Part shown: positions 32,365-41,516 of the stretch, one piece after another | How the letters are laid out: every line of letters begins with the position of its first letter | Numbering within the stretch: position 1 is the stretch's first letter | Assembly (NCBI RefSeq): GCF_022478115.1 | Contig: NZ_JAKGSC010000001.1 | Location: 806,001-870,000 of the forward strand | DNA from: Tenacibaculum aquimarinum | GTDB lineage: Bacteria; Bacteroidota; Bacteroidia; Flavobacteriales; Flavobacteriaceae | Direction: 5' to 3' | Length of the DNA stretch: 64,000 nucleotides | Translations under genes and position numbers: made by a program | The notes under the pieces: model-generated | What the model was told of the DNA's origin: nothing | The model's input: the letters and a program-made list of their open reading frames with translations, nothing else | The model's database searches: none

Positions 32365-34476
32365 ATGTCTAAAAACGCTATAAAAGTTGCTTTAATTGGG
32401 AACCCAAACACAGGAAAAACCTCACTTTTTAATCAATTAACAGGTTTAACACAAAAGGTAGGAAACTATCCTGGAGTTACTGTAGATAAAAAAGAAGGTG
32501 TTTGTAAATTATCGGAAAAACAAACTGCTATTATTACAGATTTACCTGGAACGTATAGTATAAATCCTACTTCCTTAGACGAAAGTATTGTTTTAAAAAC
32601 CTTGTTAAAAAAGGATATTAAAGAATCTCCAGATGTAATTTTAGTAGTTGCAGATGTAGAAAATTTAAAGAGAAATTTACTGCTTTTTTCACAAATAAAA
32701 GATTTAGAAATCCCGACTGTTTTGGCTATCAATATGGTAGATCAAATGCATAAAAAAGGAATTTCGATAGATTTAACCGCTTTAAAAGAGGAGTTAAATT
32801 CAGAAATTGTTTTAATAAGTGCAAGGAAAAACGAAGGAATTGATGCTGTAAAGGCAGCAATTATAAAAAGCTATGTTTCTGCAAAAGCATTACCAATGTG
32901 TGCGGTAAATCATAAAATTGATCCAGCTTATTTTGATAAATTAAAAGAAATAAGTTCAGAACATTCTTTGTATGAATTATGGTTAATGGTAACTCAGAAA
33001 AACTTTCCAAATTCAATTTCTGAAGATCAAAAACAACAATTATTAGCGTTTAATAAAGACGTTTCTAAGTTGAAAAAATACCAACATAAAGAAACCATTT
33101 ATCGTTATCAAGAAATTAATAAAATTCTTAAAAAAACCTATATAGTTGATAAAACTAAAGCTACAGATTTACGTAGCAGATTAGATAGAATTTTTACACA
33201 TAAAATATTTGGGTACGTTATTTTCTTTGGAATTTTATTGTTGATATTTCAATCAATTTTTGATTGGGCGTCTGTTCCAATGGACTTTATTGATGGCGTA
33301 TTTGCTGGTATAAGTCAAGGTTTAAAAGATTCTTTAGCACCTGGAGTTTTTACAGATTTATTAACGGATGGAATAATTCCTGGAATTGGTGGAGTTGTTA
33401 TTTTTATTCCGCAGATAGCCATTTTATTTATGTTTATTGCAATCCTTGAAGAAACAGGTTACATGAGTCGTGTAGTGTTTTTAATGGATAAAATTATGCG
33501 AAAATTTGGAATGAGCGGTAAAAGTGTAATTCCGTTAATTTCTGGTACAGCATGTGCAATTCCTGCAGTTATGGCAACAAGAACCATTGCTAATTGGAAA
33601 GAAAGATTAATAACCATTTTAGTAACGCCTTTTACAACCTGTTCTGCACGTTTACCGGTTTATGCAATATTAATTGCATTGATAATTCCTGACAAAAAAA
33701 TCTTTGGATTCTTAAATTTACAAGGATTAACCTTATTACTTCTGTACGCTTTAGGTTTTGCTACGGCAATAATTTCTGCCTATATTTTACATAAAACCTT
33801 AAAGATAAAAAACACTTCGTTTTTTGTAATTGAAATGCCAGATTATAAAAAACCATCTCTTAAAAATGTGTTTTTTGATGTTTGGGAAAAAACAAAAGCA
33901 TTTGTTTTTGGAGCAGGAAAAATAATTTTAGCAATCTCAATTGTGTTGTGGTTTTTGGCTTCAAGTGGGCCAACAGCGTATAAGAATGCTGAAAAAAATG
34001 TGATTGAAAATGTAGAGAATCAACAACTTTCTGAAAAAGAACTGTCGCAAAAAGTAGCTTCAGCAAAATTAGAAAACTCATACATTGGTATCGCAGGAAA
34101 AACTATTGAACCAGTAGTAAAACCGTTGGGTTACGATTGGAAAATAGGAATTGCATTAATAACATCTTTCGCTGCGCGTGAAGTTTTTGTAGGAACTTTA
34201 GCAACAATTTATAGTGTGGAAGCAGATGATGAAAATACAACTACCATTAAGCAAAAAATGGCATCAGAAATAAATCCAACTACTGGAGAAAAACGATTCA
34301 ATTTTGCAACAGGAATGTCGTTGTTAGTTTTTTACGCTTTTGCGATGCAATGTATGGCAACTTTAGCCATTGTAAAACGAGAAACTAAAAGTTGGAAATG
34401 GCCTTTAATTCAGTTGTTTGGTATGACTTTTTTAGCGTACATAACGGCATTTATAACCTATCAAATTTTGAGCTAA
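32365..34476 (+). CDS. feoB: Ferrous iron transporter FeoB
   Basis: Inner-membrane Fe(II) transporter of 703 residues. The N-terminal G domain has GNPNTGKTS (12-20), NYPGVTVDKKEG, DLPGTYSI and NMVD; then a helical spacer and about eight TM helices with two Gate repeats (GGVVIFIPQIAILFMFIAILEETGYMSR, LISGTACAIPAVMATRTI, TTCSARLPVYAILIAL). It has all nucleotide motifs and normal length. It sits between feoA and a 37-residue Cys-rich membrane peptide. Confidence 0.97.
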   Translation: MSKNAIKVALIGNPNTGKTSLFNQLTGLTQKVGNYPGVTVDKKEGVCKLSEKQTAIITDLPGTYSINPTSLDESIVLKTLLKKDIKESPDVILVVADVENLKRNLLLFSQIKDLEIPTVLAINMVDQMHKKGISIDLTALKEELNSEIVLISARKNEGIDAVKAAIIKSYVSAKALPMCAVNHKIDPAYFDKLKEISSEHSLYELWLMVTQKNFPNSISEDQKQQLLAFNKDVSKLKKYQHKETIYRYQEINKILKKTYIVDKTKATDLRSRLDRIFTHKIFGYVIFFGILLLIFQSIFDWASVPMDFIDGVFAGISQGLKDSLAPGVFTDLLTDGIIPGIGGVVIFIPQIAILFMFIAILEETGYMSRVVFLMDKIMRKFGMSGKSVIPLISGTACAIPAVMATRTIANWKERLITILVTPFTTCSARLPVYAILIALIIPDKKIFGFLNLQGLTLLLLYALGFATAIISAYILHKTLKIKNTSFFVIEMPDYKKPSLKNVFFDVWEKTKAFVFGAGKIILAISIVLWFLASSGPTAYKNAEKNVIENVENQQLSEKELSQKVASAKLENSYIGIAGKTIEPVVKPLGYDWKIGIALITSFAAREVFVGTLATIYSVEADDENTTTIKQKMASEINPTTGEKRFNFATGMSLLVFYAFAMQCMATLAIVKRETKSWKWPLIQLFGMTFLAYITAFITYQILS

Positions 34477-34589
34477 TGCAAGAAGTTTTAATGTACATAA
34501 CCGTAATTTTGGCAATTGCTTTTTTGGTAAAAAAGTTCTTTTTTAAACCAAAAGATAAAAAAGGTTGCAGTACAGATTGTGGCTGTTAA
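34476..34589 (+). CDS. FeoB-associated Cys-rich membrane protein
   Basis: A 37-residue protein: one TM helix (about 5-18), a basic stretch (KKFFFKPKDKKG) and the C-terminal CSTDCGC cluster. This is the pattern of the FeoB-associated Cys-rich family (PF12669-like), thought to take part in ferrous uptake in place of FeoC. Its ATG shares one base with the feoB stop (TAATG), so translation is coupled. Longer upstream starts would overlap feoB and are rejected. Confidence 0.88.
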   Translation: MQEVLMYITVILAIAFLVKKFFFKPKDKKGCSTDCGC

Positions 34590-34674
34590 TAATTTTAACA
34601 AAGCATTAATACAATTTCCTGTAAGGAAACTTGTTTTAATAGAACTAATCGGAAATAATTAAAATCAATATAAA

Positions 34675-35217
34675 ATGAAAAAATCAATATTTACAATTGC
34701 AATCTTAGTAATTGCTTTAGTGTTTACAAATGAAACTTTTGCACAAAAATTCTCTCCTTTAGATAAAAGTCCAATGGATGCAGCTTCTTTTCCAAGTAGT
34801 TATAGAGATTCAGATAAGTTAGTGAAAGTTGTATACAGTCGTCCACAATTAAAAGGAAGAGCTTTAGATAAATTAGCGCCAAAAGATAAAGTTTGGAGAA
34901 CAGGAGCAAACGAAGCAGCAGAAATTACTTTTTATAAAGATGTAACTTTTGGAGGTAAAGAAGTAAAAGCAGGTACATATACTTTATTTACGATTCCAGG
35001 AGAAAAAGAATGGACAGTAATTTTAAGTAGTGCAAGTAATGTTTGGGGTTCTTATTTTTATAAGCAAGAAGAAGATGTTGTTAGAGTTAAGGCTGGTACA
35101 ACAAATTCTCCAACAAGTATAGAGTCTTTTTCATTAGTTTTTGAAGGAGATGATTTAAAAGCAGTAATGTATTTAGGTTGGGGAAATGTTATAGTTAATG
35201 TTCCAATTCAAGGGTAA
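34675..35217 (+). CDS. Secreted DUF2911 protein
   Basis: 180 residues. A signal peptide (ending NETFAQ) is followed by the DUF2911 domain: VKVVYSRPQLKGRALDKLAPKDKVWRTGANEAAEITFYKDV, AGTYTLFTIPGEKEWTVILS, WGSYFYKQEEDVVRV. It is a predicted periplasmic or surface beta-sandwich protein without known activity. 85 nt after the feo operon, with no clear terminator in between, so low-level cotranscription is possible. Confidence 0.88.
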   Translation: MKKSIFTIAILVIALVFTNETFAQKFSPLDKSPMDAASFPSSYRDSDKLVKVVYSRPQLKGRALDKLAPKDKVWRTGANEAAEITFYKDVTFGGKEVKAGTYTLFTIPGEKEWTVILSSASNVWGSYFYKQEEDVVRVKAGTTNSPTSIESFSLVFEGDDLKAVMYLGWGNVIVNVPIQG

Positions 35218-35291
35218 TAATTAATAATTACATTTGTATCTAATTTTTTAAGCTAATAAACAGTTGTTTAGTAGGCGTAAAATCAATAATT

Positions 35292-35711
35292 ATGAGAAAC
35301 TATATTAAGAATATTTTTATCTGCTTAACTCTAATAAGCGCAATCGCATTTACAAGTTGTGATAATTCAGAAGATGGTCTTCCTGTAGAACTTACAATTG
35401 AAGAAAAAGTACAAGTATTAGAAAGTGATGAGTGGCTTTTAAAAGGTTTTGAAGATAGGGTAATGCATACTTACGCTGACGGAAAACAATTTACATTTTA
35501 TGGTACAGATAGCGTATTTGGGCAAGCAATTCCTGTTACAGAAGCATATGTTATTGAAGGAGATCTTTTAACGTTCGATTTTAATTTTGGTAATATTTTT
35601 ACATATGATTTAAAAGTTTCTTGCGATAATAATATTGTTGAGTTTTTTAAAGATGGGGAGTTAAATAAAACTTTGTACAAAAGAGGTTCTAATTACGAGG
35701 AATGCTTATAA
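35292..35711 (+). CDS. Lipoprotein of unknown function
   Basis: 139 residues. Signal peptide with lipobox AFTSC (Cys about 24) followed by acidic DNSEDG, which fits surface export in Bacteroidota. The remainder is a small beta-rich domain (WLLKGFEDRVMHTYADGKQFTFYG, ITYA-like strands) similar in outline to flavobacterial lipocalin-like proteins; not recognised. A terminator follows after 19 nt. Confidence 0.7.
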   Translation: MRNYIKNIFICLTLISAIAFTSCDNSEDGLPVELTIEEKVQVLESDEWLLKGFEDRVMHTYADGKQFTFYGTDSVFGQAIPVTEAYVIEGDLLTFDFNFGNIFTYDLKVSCDNNIVEFFKDGELNKTLYKRGSNYEECL

Positions 35712-35730
35712 AAATAAAAAAATAATTTTA

Positions 35731-35770
35731 AAAAGAGGCTTGCAAAAAAAATGTAAGCCTCTTTTATTTT
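35731..35770 (+). terminator. Terminator before leuS
   Basis: AAAAGAGGCTTGCA pairs with TGTAAGCCTCTTTT (one G-U) and is followed by ATTTT. Confidence 0.85.
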
Positions 35771-35786
35771 AGGAGAATTACACTTT

Positions 35787-35814
35787 TTGCTTAAAAAGAT
35801 TAAACGTAAATTTG
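35787..35814 (+). promoter_or_regulatory. Promoter of leuS
   Basis: TTG (35787-35789), 17-nt spacer, TAAATTTG (35807-35814): a good match to the Bacteroidota consensus, 24 nt before the ATG. Confidence 0.7.
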
Positions 35815-35838
35815 CAACTTAAATTTTAGAAGTTAGAG

Positions 35839-38800
35839 ATGCAATACAATCACCAAGAGATAGAAAAGAAATGGCAAGAATTTTGGGCAAAGAACCAAAC
35901 ATTTAAAGCCAGTAATGAAAGTGAAAAACCTAAATATTATGTACTAGATATGTTTCCTTATCCTTCTGGAGCAGGTTTACACGTTGGGCATCCATTGGGT
36001 TATATTGCAAGTGATATTTATGCGCGTTACAAACGTCATAAAGGGTTTAACGTATTGCATCCGCAAGGATATGATTCTTTTGGTTTGCCAGCAGAACAGT
36101 ATGCAATTCAAACTGGGCAACATCCAGCAAAAACTACCGAAGCAAACATTGCAACGTATAGAAAGCAATTAGACAAAATTGGTTTTTCTTTTGATTGGAG
36201 TAGAGAAGTAAGGACTTCAAGTCCAGAATATTATAAATGGACACAGTGGATTTTTATTCAATTATTTAATTCTTGGTACAATAAAGATACAGACAAAGCA
36301 GAAGATATTGTTACTTTAGAAAAAATCTTCAAAAAAGAAGGTAATGCAACAGTAAATGCTGTTTCAGATGAAGATATTACCATCTTTTCTGCGGAAGAAT
36401 GGAAAGTATTTTCAAAAGCTGAACAAGAAGAAGTTTTATTACAGTACCGTTTAACATTTTTGTCGGATACAGAAGTAAACTGGTGTCCTGCTTTAGGAAC
36501 TGTTTTAGCAAATGATGAGATTGTAAACGGAGTTTCAGAACGTGGAGGTCATCCTGTAATTCGTAAGAAAATGACACAATGGTCTATGCGAATTTCTGCA
36601 TACGCACAACGTTTATTAGATGGTTTAGAAACTATAGATTGGCCACAACCTTTAAAAGATTCTCAAACCAATTGGATTGGGCGTTCGCAAGGAGCAATGG
36701 TTACTTTTAAAGTTGAAGGAAACGCTACAAAATCTACTTCTGAAGTAAAATTATCATACAAAGAATTAGAAGCATTAAAAGAATTAAGACAAAATTTATC
36801 GAAAGCGGAAACTACGCTTTGGAATGAAATTAAAAATAAAAAAGGCGCATCAAAATTCAGAAAAAAATATACAATTGGTACATTTTTGGTCGATTATGTG
36901 TGTTTAGCAAAGAATTTAATTGTTGAGTTTTCTGGAAAAGAAGATGAAGCAGCAAGAACGGAATTTTTCCATAAAGAAGGATTTAACGTTATTCGTTTTA
37001 CAAATGAAGAGGTTTTACAAAATGTTGTAAAAGTAGTTTCTGAAATTAATTTTGCTATTCAATTTCCTAAAGTAATTGAAAAATCAGAAGATAATAAAAA
37101 TGTCACTTCGAGCGCAGTCGAGAAGTCATATAAAATAGACGTTTTTACAACGCGTCCAGACACAATTTACGGAGTTTCGTTTATGACGTTGGCTCCAGAA
37201 CACGAGTTGGTTTCTAAAATTACAACAGACGCGCAAAAAGCAGAAGTTGAAGCGTATGTTACTGCAACAGCAAAACGTTCTGAACGTGATAGAATGGCAG
37301 ATGTAAAAACCATTTCAGGTGCATTTACAGGTGCGTATGCAATTCATCCTTTTTCTGGTGAAAAGGTCCAAATTTGGATTGGAGATTACGTATTAGCAAG
37401 CTACGGAACAGGAGCAGTTATGGCAGTTCCTTGTGGAGATCAACGTGATTATGATTTCGCAAAACACTTTGGAATTGACATTCCAAATATTTTTGAAAAT
37501 GTAGATATTTCTGAAGCTGCACATGCAGATAAAGACGGAACTGTAATTGCAAATTCAGACTTTTTAAGCGGATTAAAATATAAGAAAGCATTAAAATTAG
37601 CCATTTACGAAATGGAAAAACGTGGCTTTGGTTACGGAAAAATAAACTACCGTTTGCGTGATGCTGTTTTTAGCAGACAACGTTATTGGGGAGAACCTTT
37701 TCCAGTGTATTACAAAGACGGGATGCCACAAATGATAGACGCAGAACACTTGCCAATTGTGTTGCCAGAAGTAGAAAAATACTTACCTACCGAAGATGGA
37801 AAACCACCTTTAGGAAACGCAACCGAATGGGCTTGGGATTCTCGTGCAAAGAAAGTTGTTTCTAACGATAAGTTAAAAAACAAAACGGTGTATCCGTTAG
37901 AATTAAACACAATGCCAGGTTGGGCAGGAAGTTCATATTACTTTAACCGTTATATGGATCCAAACAACGAAAATGAAATTGCGTCTAAAGAAAATTTAGA
38001 CTATTGGGAAAACATCGATTTATATATTGGTGGTTCTGAACACGCAACCGGACATTTATTATACGCACGTTTTTGGCAAAAATTCTTGTTTGATAAAGGA
38101 ATTGTACCTGTAGATGAGTTTGCAAAAAAACTGATTAATCAAGGAATGATTTTGGGAACTTCTGCTTTTGTATATAGAGAAGAAGGGACTAATAAATTTT
38201 TATCAAAAGGTTTAATTGAAGGAAAGAAAGTACAGCCAATACACTCTGATGTCTCTTTAGTAAATGCTTCAGATGAATTAGATATTGAAGGATTTAAGAA
38301 TCATGCTTTAAATGCTGATTATAAAAACGCAGAATTCATTTTAGAAGATGGTGTTTATAAAGTTGGCCGCGAAGTAGAAAAAATGTCTAAATCTAAATAC
38401 AATGTTGTAAATCCAGATGATATTGTTGCAGAATATGGAGCAGATAGTTTACGATTATTCGAAATGTTTTTAGGACCTTTAGAACAAGCTAAACCTTGGA
38501 AAACTTCTGGTATTTCTGGTGTTTCATCTTTCTTAAAGAAATTATGGAAACTATATCTTAACGGAGAAACGTTTGAAGTTTCAGACGCTGAGCCAACAAA
38601 AGACGAGCTTAAAACATTACATAAAACCATCAAAAAAGTAGAAGAAGATATAGAGAATTTCTCTTTTAATACTTCAGTTTCTACTTTTATGATTGCTGTA
38701 AACGAGTTAACAGCTTTAAAATGTAACAAACGTGCAATTTTAGAACCGTTAGCTGTATTAGTTTCTCCTTATGCGCCACATATTGCAGAAGAGTTATGGA

Positions 38801-39060
38801 GTTTGTTAGGAAATAAAGAAAGTATTTCTACAGCAGATTTCCCTGTTTTTGATGCTAAACATTTGGTTGAAAGTGCTAAGAATTATCCTATTTCATTTAA
38901 TGGAAAAATGCGTTTTACGTTAGAACTTCCGTTAGATTTATCTAAAGATGAAATAGAGAAAACTGTAATGGCGCACGAAAAAACAATTGCACAATTAGAT
39001 GGTAGAACACCTAAAAAAGTAATTGTAGTTCCAGGAAAAATCATCAATATTGTTGGGTAA
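35839..39060 (+). CDS. leuS: Leucyl-tRNA synthetase with in-frame DUF559 insertion in the editing domain
   Basis: Class I synthetase charging tRNA-Leu. HVGH (48-51), KMSKS (848-852), the editing-domain TTRPDT (437-442) and GTGAVMAVPCGDQRDYDFA are present, so synthesis and editing should work. At 1073 residues it is about 135 longer than expected. The excess is residues about 296-431, between GRSQGAMVTFKVEG and YKIDVFTTRPDT: LKELRQNLSKAETTLWNEIK, then KFRKKYTIGTFLVDYVC, NLIVEFSGKED and GFNVIRFTNEEVL, a clear DUF559 (Vsr-like) nuclease domain. D352 and E363 are kept, but the usual Asp (EVDG; here EFSG) and His are lost, so it is probably inactive. The 3' border carries a REP-like sequence. Confidence 0.95.
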   Translation: MQYNHQEIEKKWQEFWAKNQTFKASNESEKPKYYVLDMFPYPSGAGLHVGHPLGYIASDIYARYKRHKGFNVLHPQGYDSFGLPAEQYAIQTGQHPAKTTEANIATYRKQLDKIGFSFDWSREVRTSSPEYYKWTQWIFIQLFNSWYNKDTDKAEDIVTLEKIFKKEGNATVNAVSDEDITIFSAEEWKVFSKAEQEEVLLQYRLTFLSDTEVNWCPALGTVLANDEIVNGVSERGGHPVIRKKMTQWSMRISAYAQRLLDGLETIDWPQPLKDSQTNWIGRSQGAMVTFKVEGNATKSTSEVKLSYKELEALKELRQNLSKAETTLWNEIKNKKGASKFRKKYTIGTFLVDYVCLAKNLIVEFSGKEDEAARTEFFHKEGFNVIRFTNEEVLQNVVKVVSEINFAIQFPKVIEKSEDNKNVTSSAVEKSYKIDVFTTRPDTIYGVSFMTLAPEHELVSKITTDAQKAEVEAYVTATAKRSERDRMADVKTISGAFTGAYAIHPFSGEKVQIWIGDYVLASYGTGAVMAVPCGDQRDYDFAKHFGIDIPNIFENVDISEAAHADKDGTVIANSDFLSGLKYKKALKLAIYEMEKRGFGYGKINYRLRDAVFSRQRYWGEPFPVYYKDGMPQMIDAEHLPIVLPEVEKYLPTEDGKPPLGNATEWAWDSRAKKVVSNDKLKNKTVYPLELNTMPGWAGSSYYFNRYMDPNNENEIASKENLDYWENIDLYIGGSEHATGHLLYARFWQKFLFDKGIVPVDEFAKKLINQGMILGTSAFVYREEGTNKFLSKGLIEGKKVQPIHSDVSLVNASDELDIEGFKNHALNADYKNAEFILEDGVYKVGREVEKMSKSKYNVVNPDDIVAEYGADSLRLFEMFLGPLEQAKPWKTSGISGVSSFLKKLWKLYLNGETFEVSDAEPTKDELKTLHKTIKKVEEDIENFSFNTSVSTFMIAVNELTALKCNKRAILEPLAVLVSPYAPHIAEELWSLLGNKESISTADFPVFDAKHLVESAKNYPISFNGKMRFTLELPLDLSKDEIEKTVMAHEKTIAQLDGRTPKKVIVVPGKIINIVG
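36724..37128 (+). mobile_element. DUF559 coding insertion within leuS
   Basis: About 405 nt (135 codons) absent from ordinary LeuRS, with no stop codon or frame change. Coding orientation matches leuS. The right end is a 28-nt REP-like sequence. Borders are estimated from the protein and could be off by several codons. Whether it moved as a selfish element is inferred. Confidence 0.6.
37101..37128. repeat. REP-like hairpin sequence inside leuS
   Basis: TGTCACTTCGAGCGCAGTCG followed by AGAAGTCA. It folds as ACTT-CGA-GCGCAG-TCG-(AG)-AAGT. From memory, this string is an abundant intergenic repeat in flavobacterial genomes; here it is translated as VTSSAVEKS. Confidence 0.7.
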
Positions 39061-39105
39061 ACTGTAATTATAAACGAAAATATTTTCTAACTAAATTAAC
39101 AAAAT

Positions 39106-40302
39106 TTGATCTGTTGTAACCATACAAATACATCATTATATTTTTCTTCAGTAGAAGAAATTTCTGATACTATTTGGGAACAATTAGGTTGTACAAAAGA
39201 GGTTTATTTTAGTAAGAAATACCTTTCCGCTTTAGCAGAAAATAATCCACAAATTACATTTGCTTATCTTGTTTTGGTTGATGAGAATAAACTACCAACA
39301 GCATTTGCTACGTTACAAGTTGTAGATTTTTTCTTAGACAGCGTTCGTAACGATTTGGAATTGGCTGTAAGAAGAATTAAAAATATTGGTAGAAAACTTG
39401 GTGTAATTCCTGATAAAAAACCGTTTAAATTATTGACTTGCGGTAATACGTTTGTAAGTGGCGAACACGGTATTTTTATCAAAGAAAATCAAGATAAAAA
39501 GAAGGTTGTAAAAGAATTGGCAAAAGCCATTTTACACTTTGTAAGTTCTAATGCAGTTTTGAATAAGGAAATCAACGCATTTATGTTGAAAGATTTTATT
39601 AAAGAATCGCTTTTTATTACGGATGAATTACACGATTATAATTATTCGTCTTTTAATGTAGAGCCGAATATGGTTTTAAATTTAGATAAAAATTGGAGCT
39701 CTTTTGATGATTATTTAGCCGCCATGAAAACTAAGTTTCGTGTTAAAGCTAAAAAAGCACTTAAAGTAAGTTCAGATATTAAAATTGAAGAGGTTACTAC
39801 TAAAAATATAGCAGCGTTATTGCCAAAAATGACTGAACTTTATAAGAAGGTTTCAGCAAATGCAGGTTTTAATTTAGGTGATTTTAACCTACAAACATAT
39901 AAAACTTTAAAAGAGAATTTAGGCGATGCATATATTTTAAGAGCCTATTTAGTAGACAATAAATTGGTTGGTTTTTTATCAGGAATGATAAATCAGCATA
40001 CACTAGACGCGCATTTTGTTGGAATTGACTATTCAAAAAATAGAGAATACGCCATTTATCAACGTATGTTGTATGATTATATACAAATTGCATTAGATAA
40101 TAAACTTTCAACTATAAACTTCGGAAGAACCGCAAGTGATATTAAAAGTTCGGTTGGTGCCATTCCGCAAGATTTAACTATTTATTTACGACATAAAAAC
40201 TCAATTCCAAATAGATTATTAAGCATCTTTTTAAAACGAATTGAACCAACACCATTTCACCAAAAACATCCATTTAAAACGGAAAAAGTTACCCTTTCAT
40301 AA
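39106..40302 (+). CDS. GNAT-fold/FemAB-like acyltransferase of unknown substrate
   Basis: 398 residues. The C-terminal half has a GNAT-like acceptor fold: YLAAMKTKFRVKAKKALKVS, AYLVDNKLVGFLSGMI, HFVGIDYSKNREYAIYQRMLYDYIQIALDNKLSTINFGRTASDIKSS, which resembles BioF2/FemAB-type peptidoglycan or amino-acid acyltransferases. No TM segment. The start is read as TTG at 39106; no ATG lies before the conserved region. Its stop overlaps the ATG of the thioesterase gene (TAATG), so the two are coupled. Confidence 0.75.
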   Translation: MICCNHTNTSLYFSSVEEISDTIWEQLGCTKEVYFSKKYLSALAENNPQITFAYLVLVDENKLPTAFATLQVVDFFLDSVRNDLELAVRRIKNIGRKLGVIPDKKPFKLLTCGNTFVSGEHGIFIKENQDKKKVVKELAKAILHFVSSNAVLNKEINAFMLKDFIKESLFITDELHDYNYSSFNVEPNMVLNLDKNWSSFDDYLAAMKTKFRVKAKKALKVSSDIKIEEVTTKNIAALLPKMTELYKKVSANAGFNLGDFNLQTYKTLKENLGDAYILRAYLVDNKLVGFLSGMINQHTLDAHFVGIDYSKNREYAIYQRMLYDYIQIALDNKLSTINFGRTASDIKSSVGAIPQDLTIYLRHKNSIPNRLLSIFLKRIEPTPFHQKHPFKTEKVTLS

Positions 40303-41171
40303 TGAAAAATATAAACGATTTAATAGCCATTCTAGATTTAGAACAACTGTCTGAAAATACTTTTAAAGGTATAAGTAAAACCATTGGAAGCCCAAATGTT
40401 TTTGGAGGACAAGTTGCGGCGCAAGCGCTAAATGCTGCTTATAGAACTGTAGAAGACAATAGGTTTGTACATTCGTTACATTCGTATTTTTTGCGTCCAG
40501 GAAACTTGTTAAAACCTATTCTTTTTGAAGTTGAAAACTTAAGAGATGGACGTAGTTTTTCTACAAGAAGAGTAACTGCTTTACAAGATGATAAAGCTAT
40601 TTTTATTATGGCAGCTTCATTTCAAATTGTAGAAGATGGTCATGATTATCAGAAAGAAATAATTACAGATATTGCTGAGCCAGAAGATTTATTAAGTTGG
40701 ACAGAAATGGTAGATAAATATGAAGATATTTTACCAAAACCAATGCTTTCTTATTTAAGCATTGATAGACCTGTAGAATTTAAACCAACGCAAATTTTAA
40801 ATCCGTTTGAACAAAAAGATTTACCAGCAGAAGAAAATGTTTGGTTTAAATTGAAAGGAACTATTCCTTCAGATATTTCTTTACCTTTAAAGCATCAATT
40901 ATTAGCTTATATTTCTGATTACCCAATACTAAATGCAGTTTTAAAACCTCACGGAAGTAAAGCGCATTATGGAAATACACAAATGGCGAGTTTAGACCAT
41001 TCTATGTGGTTTTACAGAGATTTTAACTTTGATGATTGGATGTTGTTTACTGCAGAAGCTCCAAACACTTTTGGTGCAAGAGGTTTCTCTAGAGGAAATA
41101 TTTTTTCTCGTGACGGAAAACTTATAGCATCAGTAGCGCAAGAAGGTTTAATGCGACCAAAAACTTATTAA
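40302..41171 (+). CDS. tesB: Acyl-CoA thioesterase II (TesB-like)
   Basis: Double-hotdog thioesterase of 289 residues that hydrolyses acyl-CoAs. N-terminal hotdog with NVFGGQVAAQALNAA, FVHSLHSYFLRPGN and DGRSFSTRRVTALQ; C-terminal hotdog with the catalytic Asp region ASLDHSMWFYRDFNFDDWMLF and ARGFSRGNIFSRDG. The normal length and motif set leave little doubt. Coupled to the upstream GNAT-like gene and 2 nt before the SdpI gene. Confidence 0.94.
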   Translation: MKNINDLIAILDLEQLSENTFKGISKTIGSPNVFGGQVAAQALNAAYRTVEDNRFVHSLHSYFLRPGNLLKPILFEVENLRDGRSFSTRRVTALQDDKAIFIMAASFQIVEDGHDYQKEIITDIAEPEDLLSWTEMVDKYEDILPKPMLSYLSIDRPVEFKPTQILNPFEQKDLPAEENVWFKLKGTIPSDISLPLKHQLLAYISDYPILNAVLKPHGSKAHYGNTQMASLDHSMWFYRDFNFDDWMLFTAEAPNTFGARGFSRGNIFSRDGKLIASVAQEGLMRPKTY

Positions 41172-41173
41172 TT

Positions 41174-41515
41174 ATGAACCCATTTGTTTACGTTTTATCT
41201 ATAAACGGATTATTATTTTTATTAAGTATTGTCTTTTATTTTTTTCCGCCCAAAAAAATAAATGCATTGTATGGATATAGAACTCAAAAGGCAATATTAA
41301 ATGAAGATATTTGGCAATTTGCTAACTCATTTTTCACAAAACAGTTTGTGAAATTCTCTGCAATTTCTTTTGCTTTCGCTATGTTTTTAGTGTACTTAAA
41401 ACCATTAATTTCTTGGCAACCAATGGCGTTAATGATTTTGTCTTTAGCTGTTTCTGTTATTAAAACAGAACAAGCTATCTCAAAAAACTTTGATGATGAA
41501 GGGAAACGAAAGTAG
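41174..41515 (+). CDS. SdpI family membrane protein
   Basis: 113 residues with three hydrophobic helices. The stretch INALYGYRTQKAILNEDIWQFANSF is the SdpI signature (YGYRT-x-S/A-x-N-x-x-W-x-x-AN). In Bacillus SdpI confers immunity to the SdpC toxin, but most family members in other phyla have no known partner and no SdpC is nearby. Third gene of the GNAT-tesB-SdpI unit; its end nearly meets the end of the convergent TonB receptor. Confidence 0.85.
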   Translation: MNPFVYVLSINGLLFLLSIVFYFFPPKKINALYGYRTQKAILNEDIWQFANSFFTKQFVKFSAISFAFAMFLVYLKPLISWQPMALMILSLAVSVIKTEQAISKNFDDEGKRK

Positions 41516-41516
41516 C

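Noticed and set aside
38355..38729. Open frame of 124 codons opposite leuS
   Set aside because: Antisense to conserved LeuRS sequence around KMSKS and the anticodon-binding domain.
41174..41515. SdpI as immunity to a nearby SdpC-type toxin
   Set aside because: No SdpC-like or other toxin gene lies around it; the family is widespread without toxin partners.
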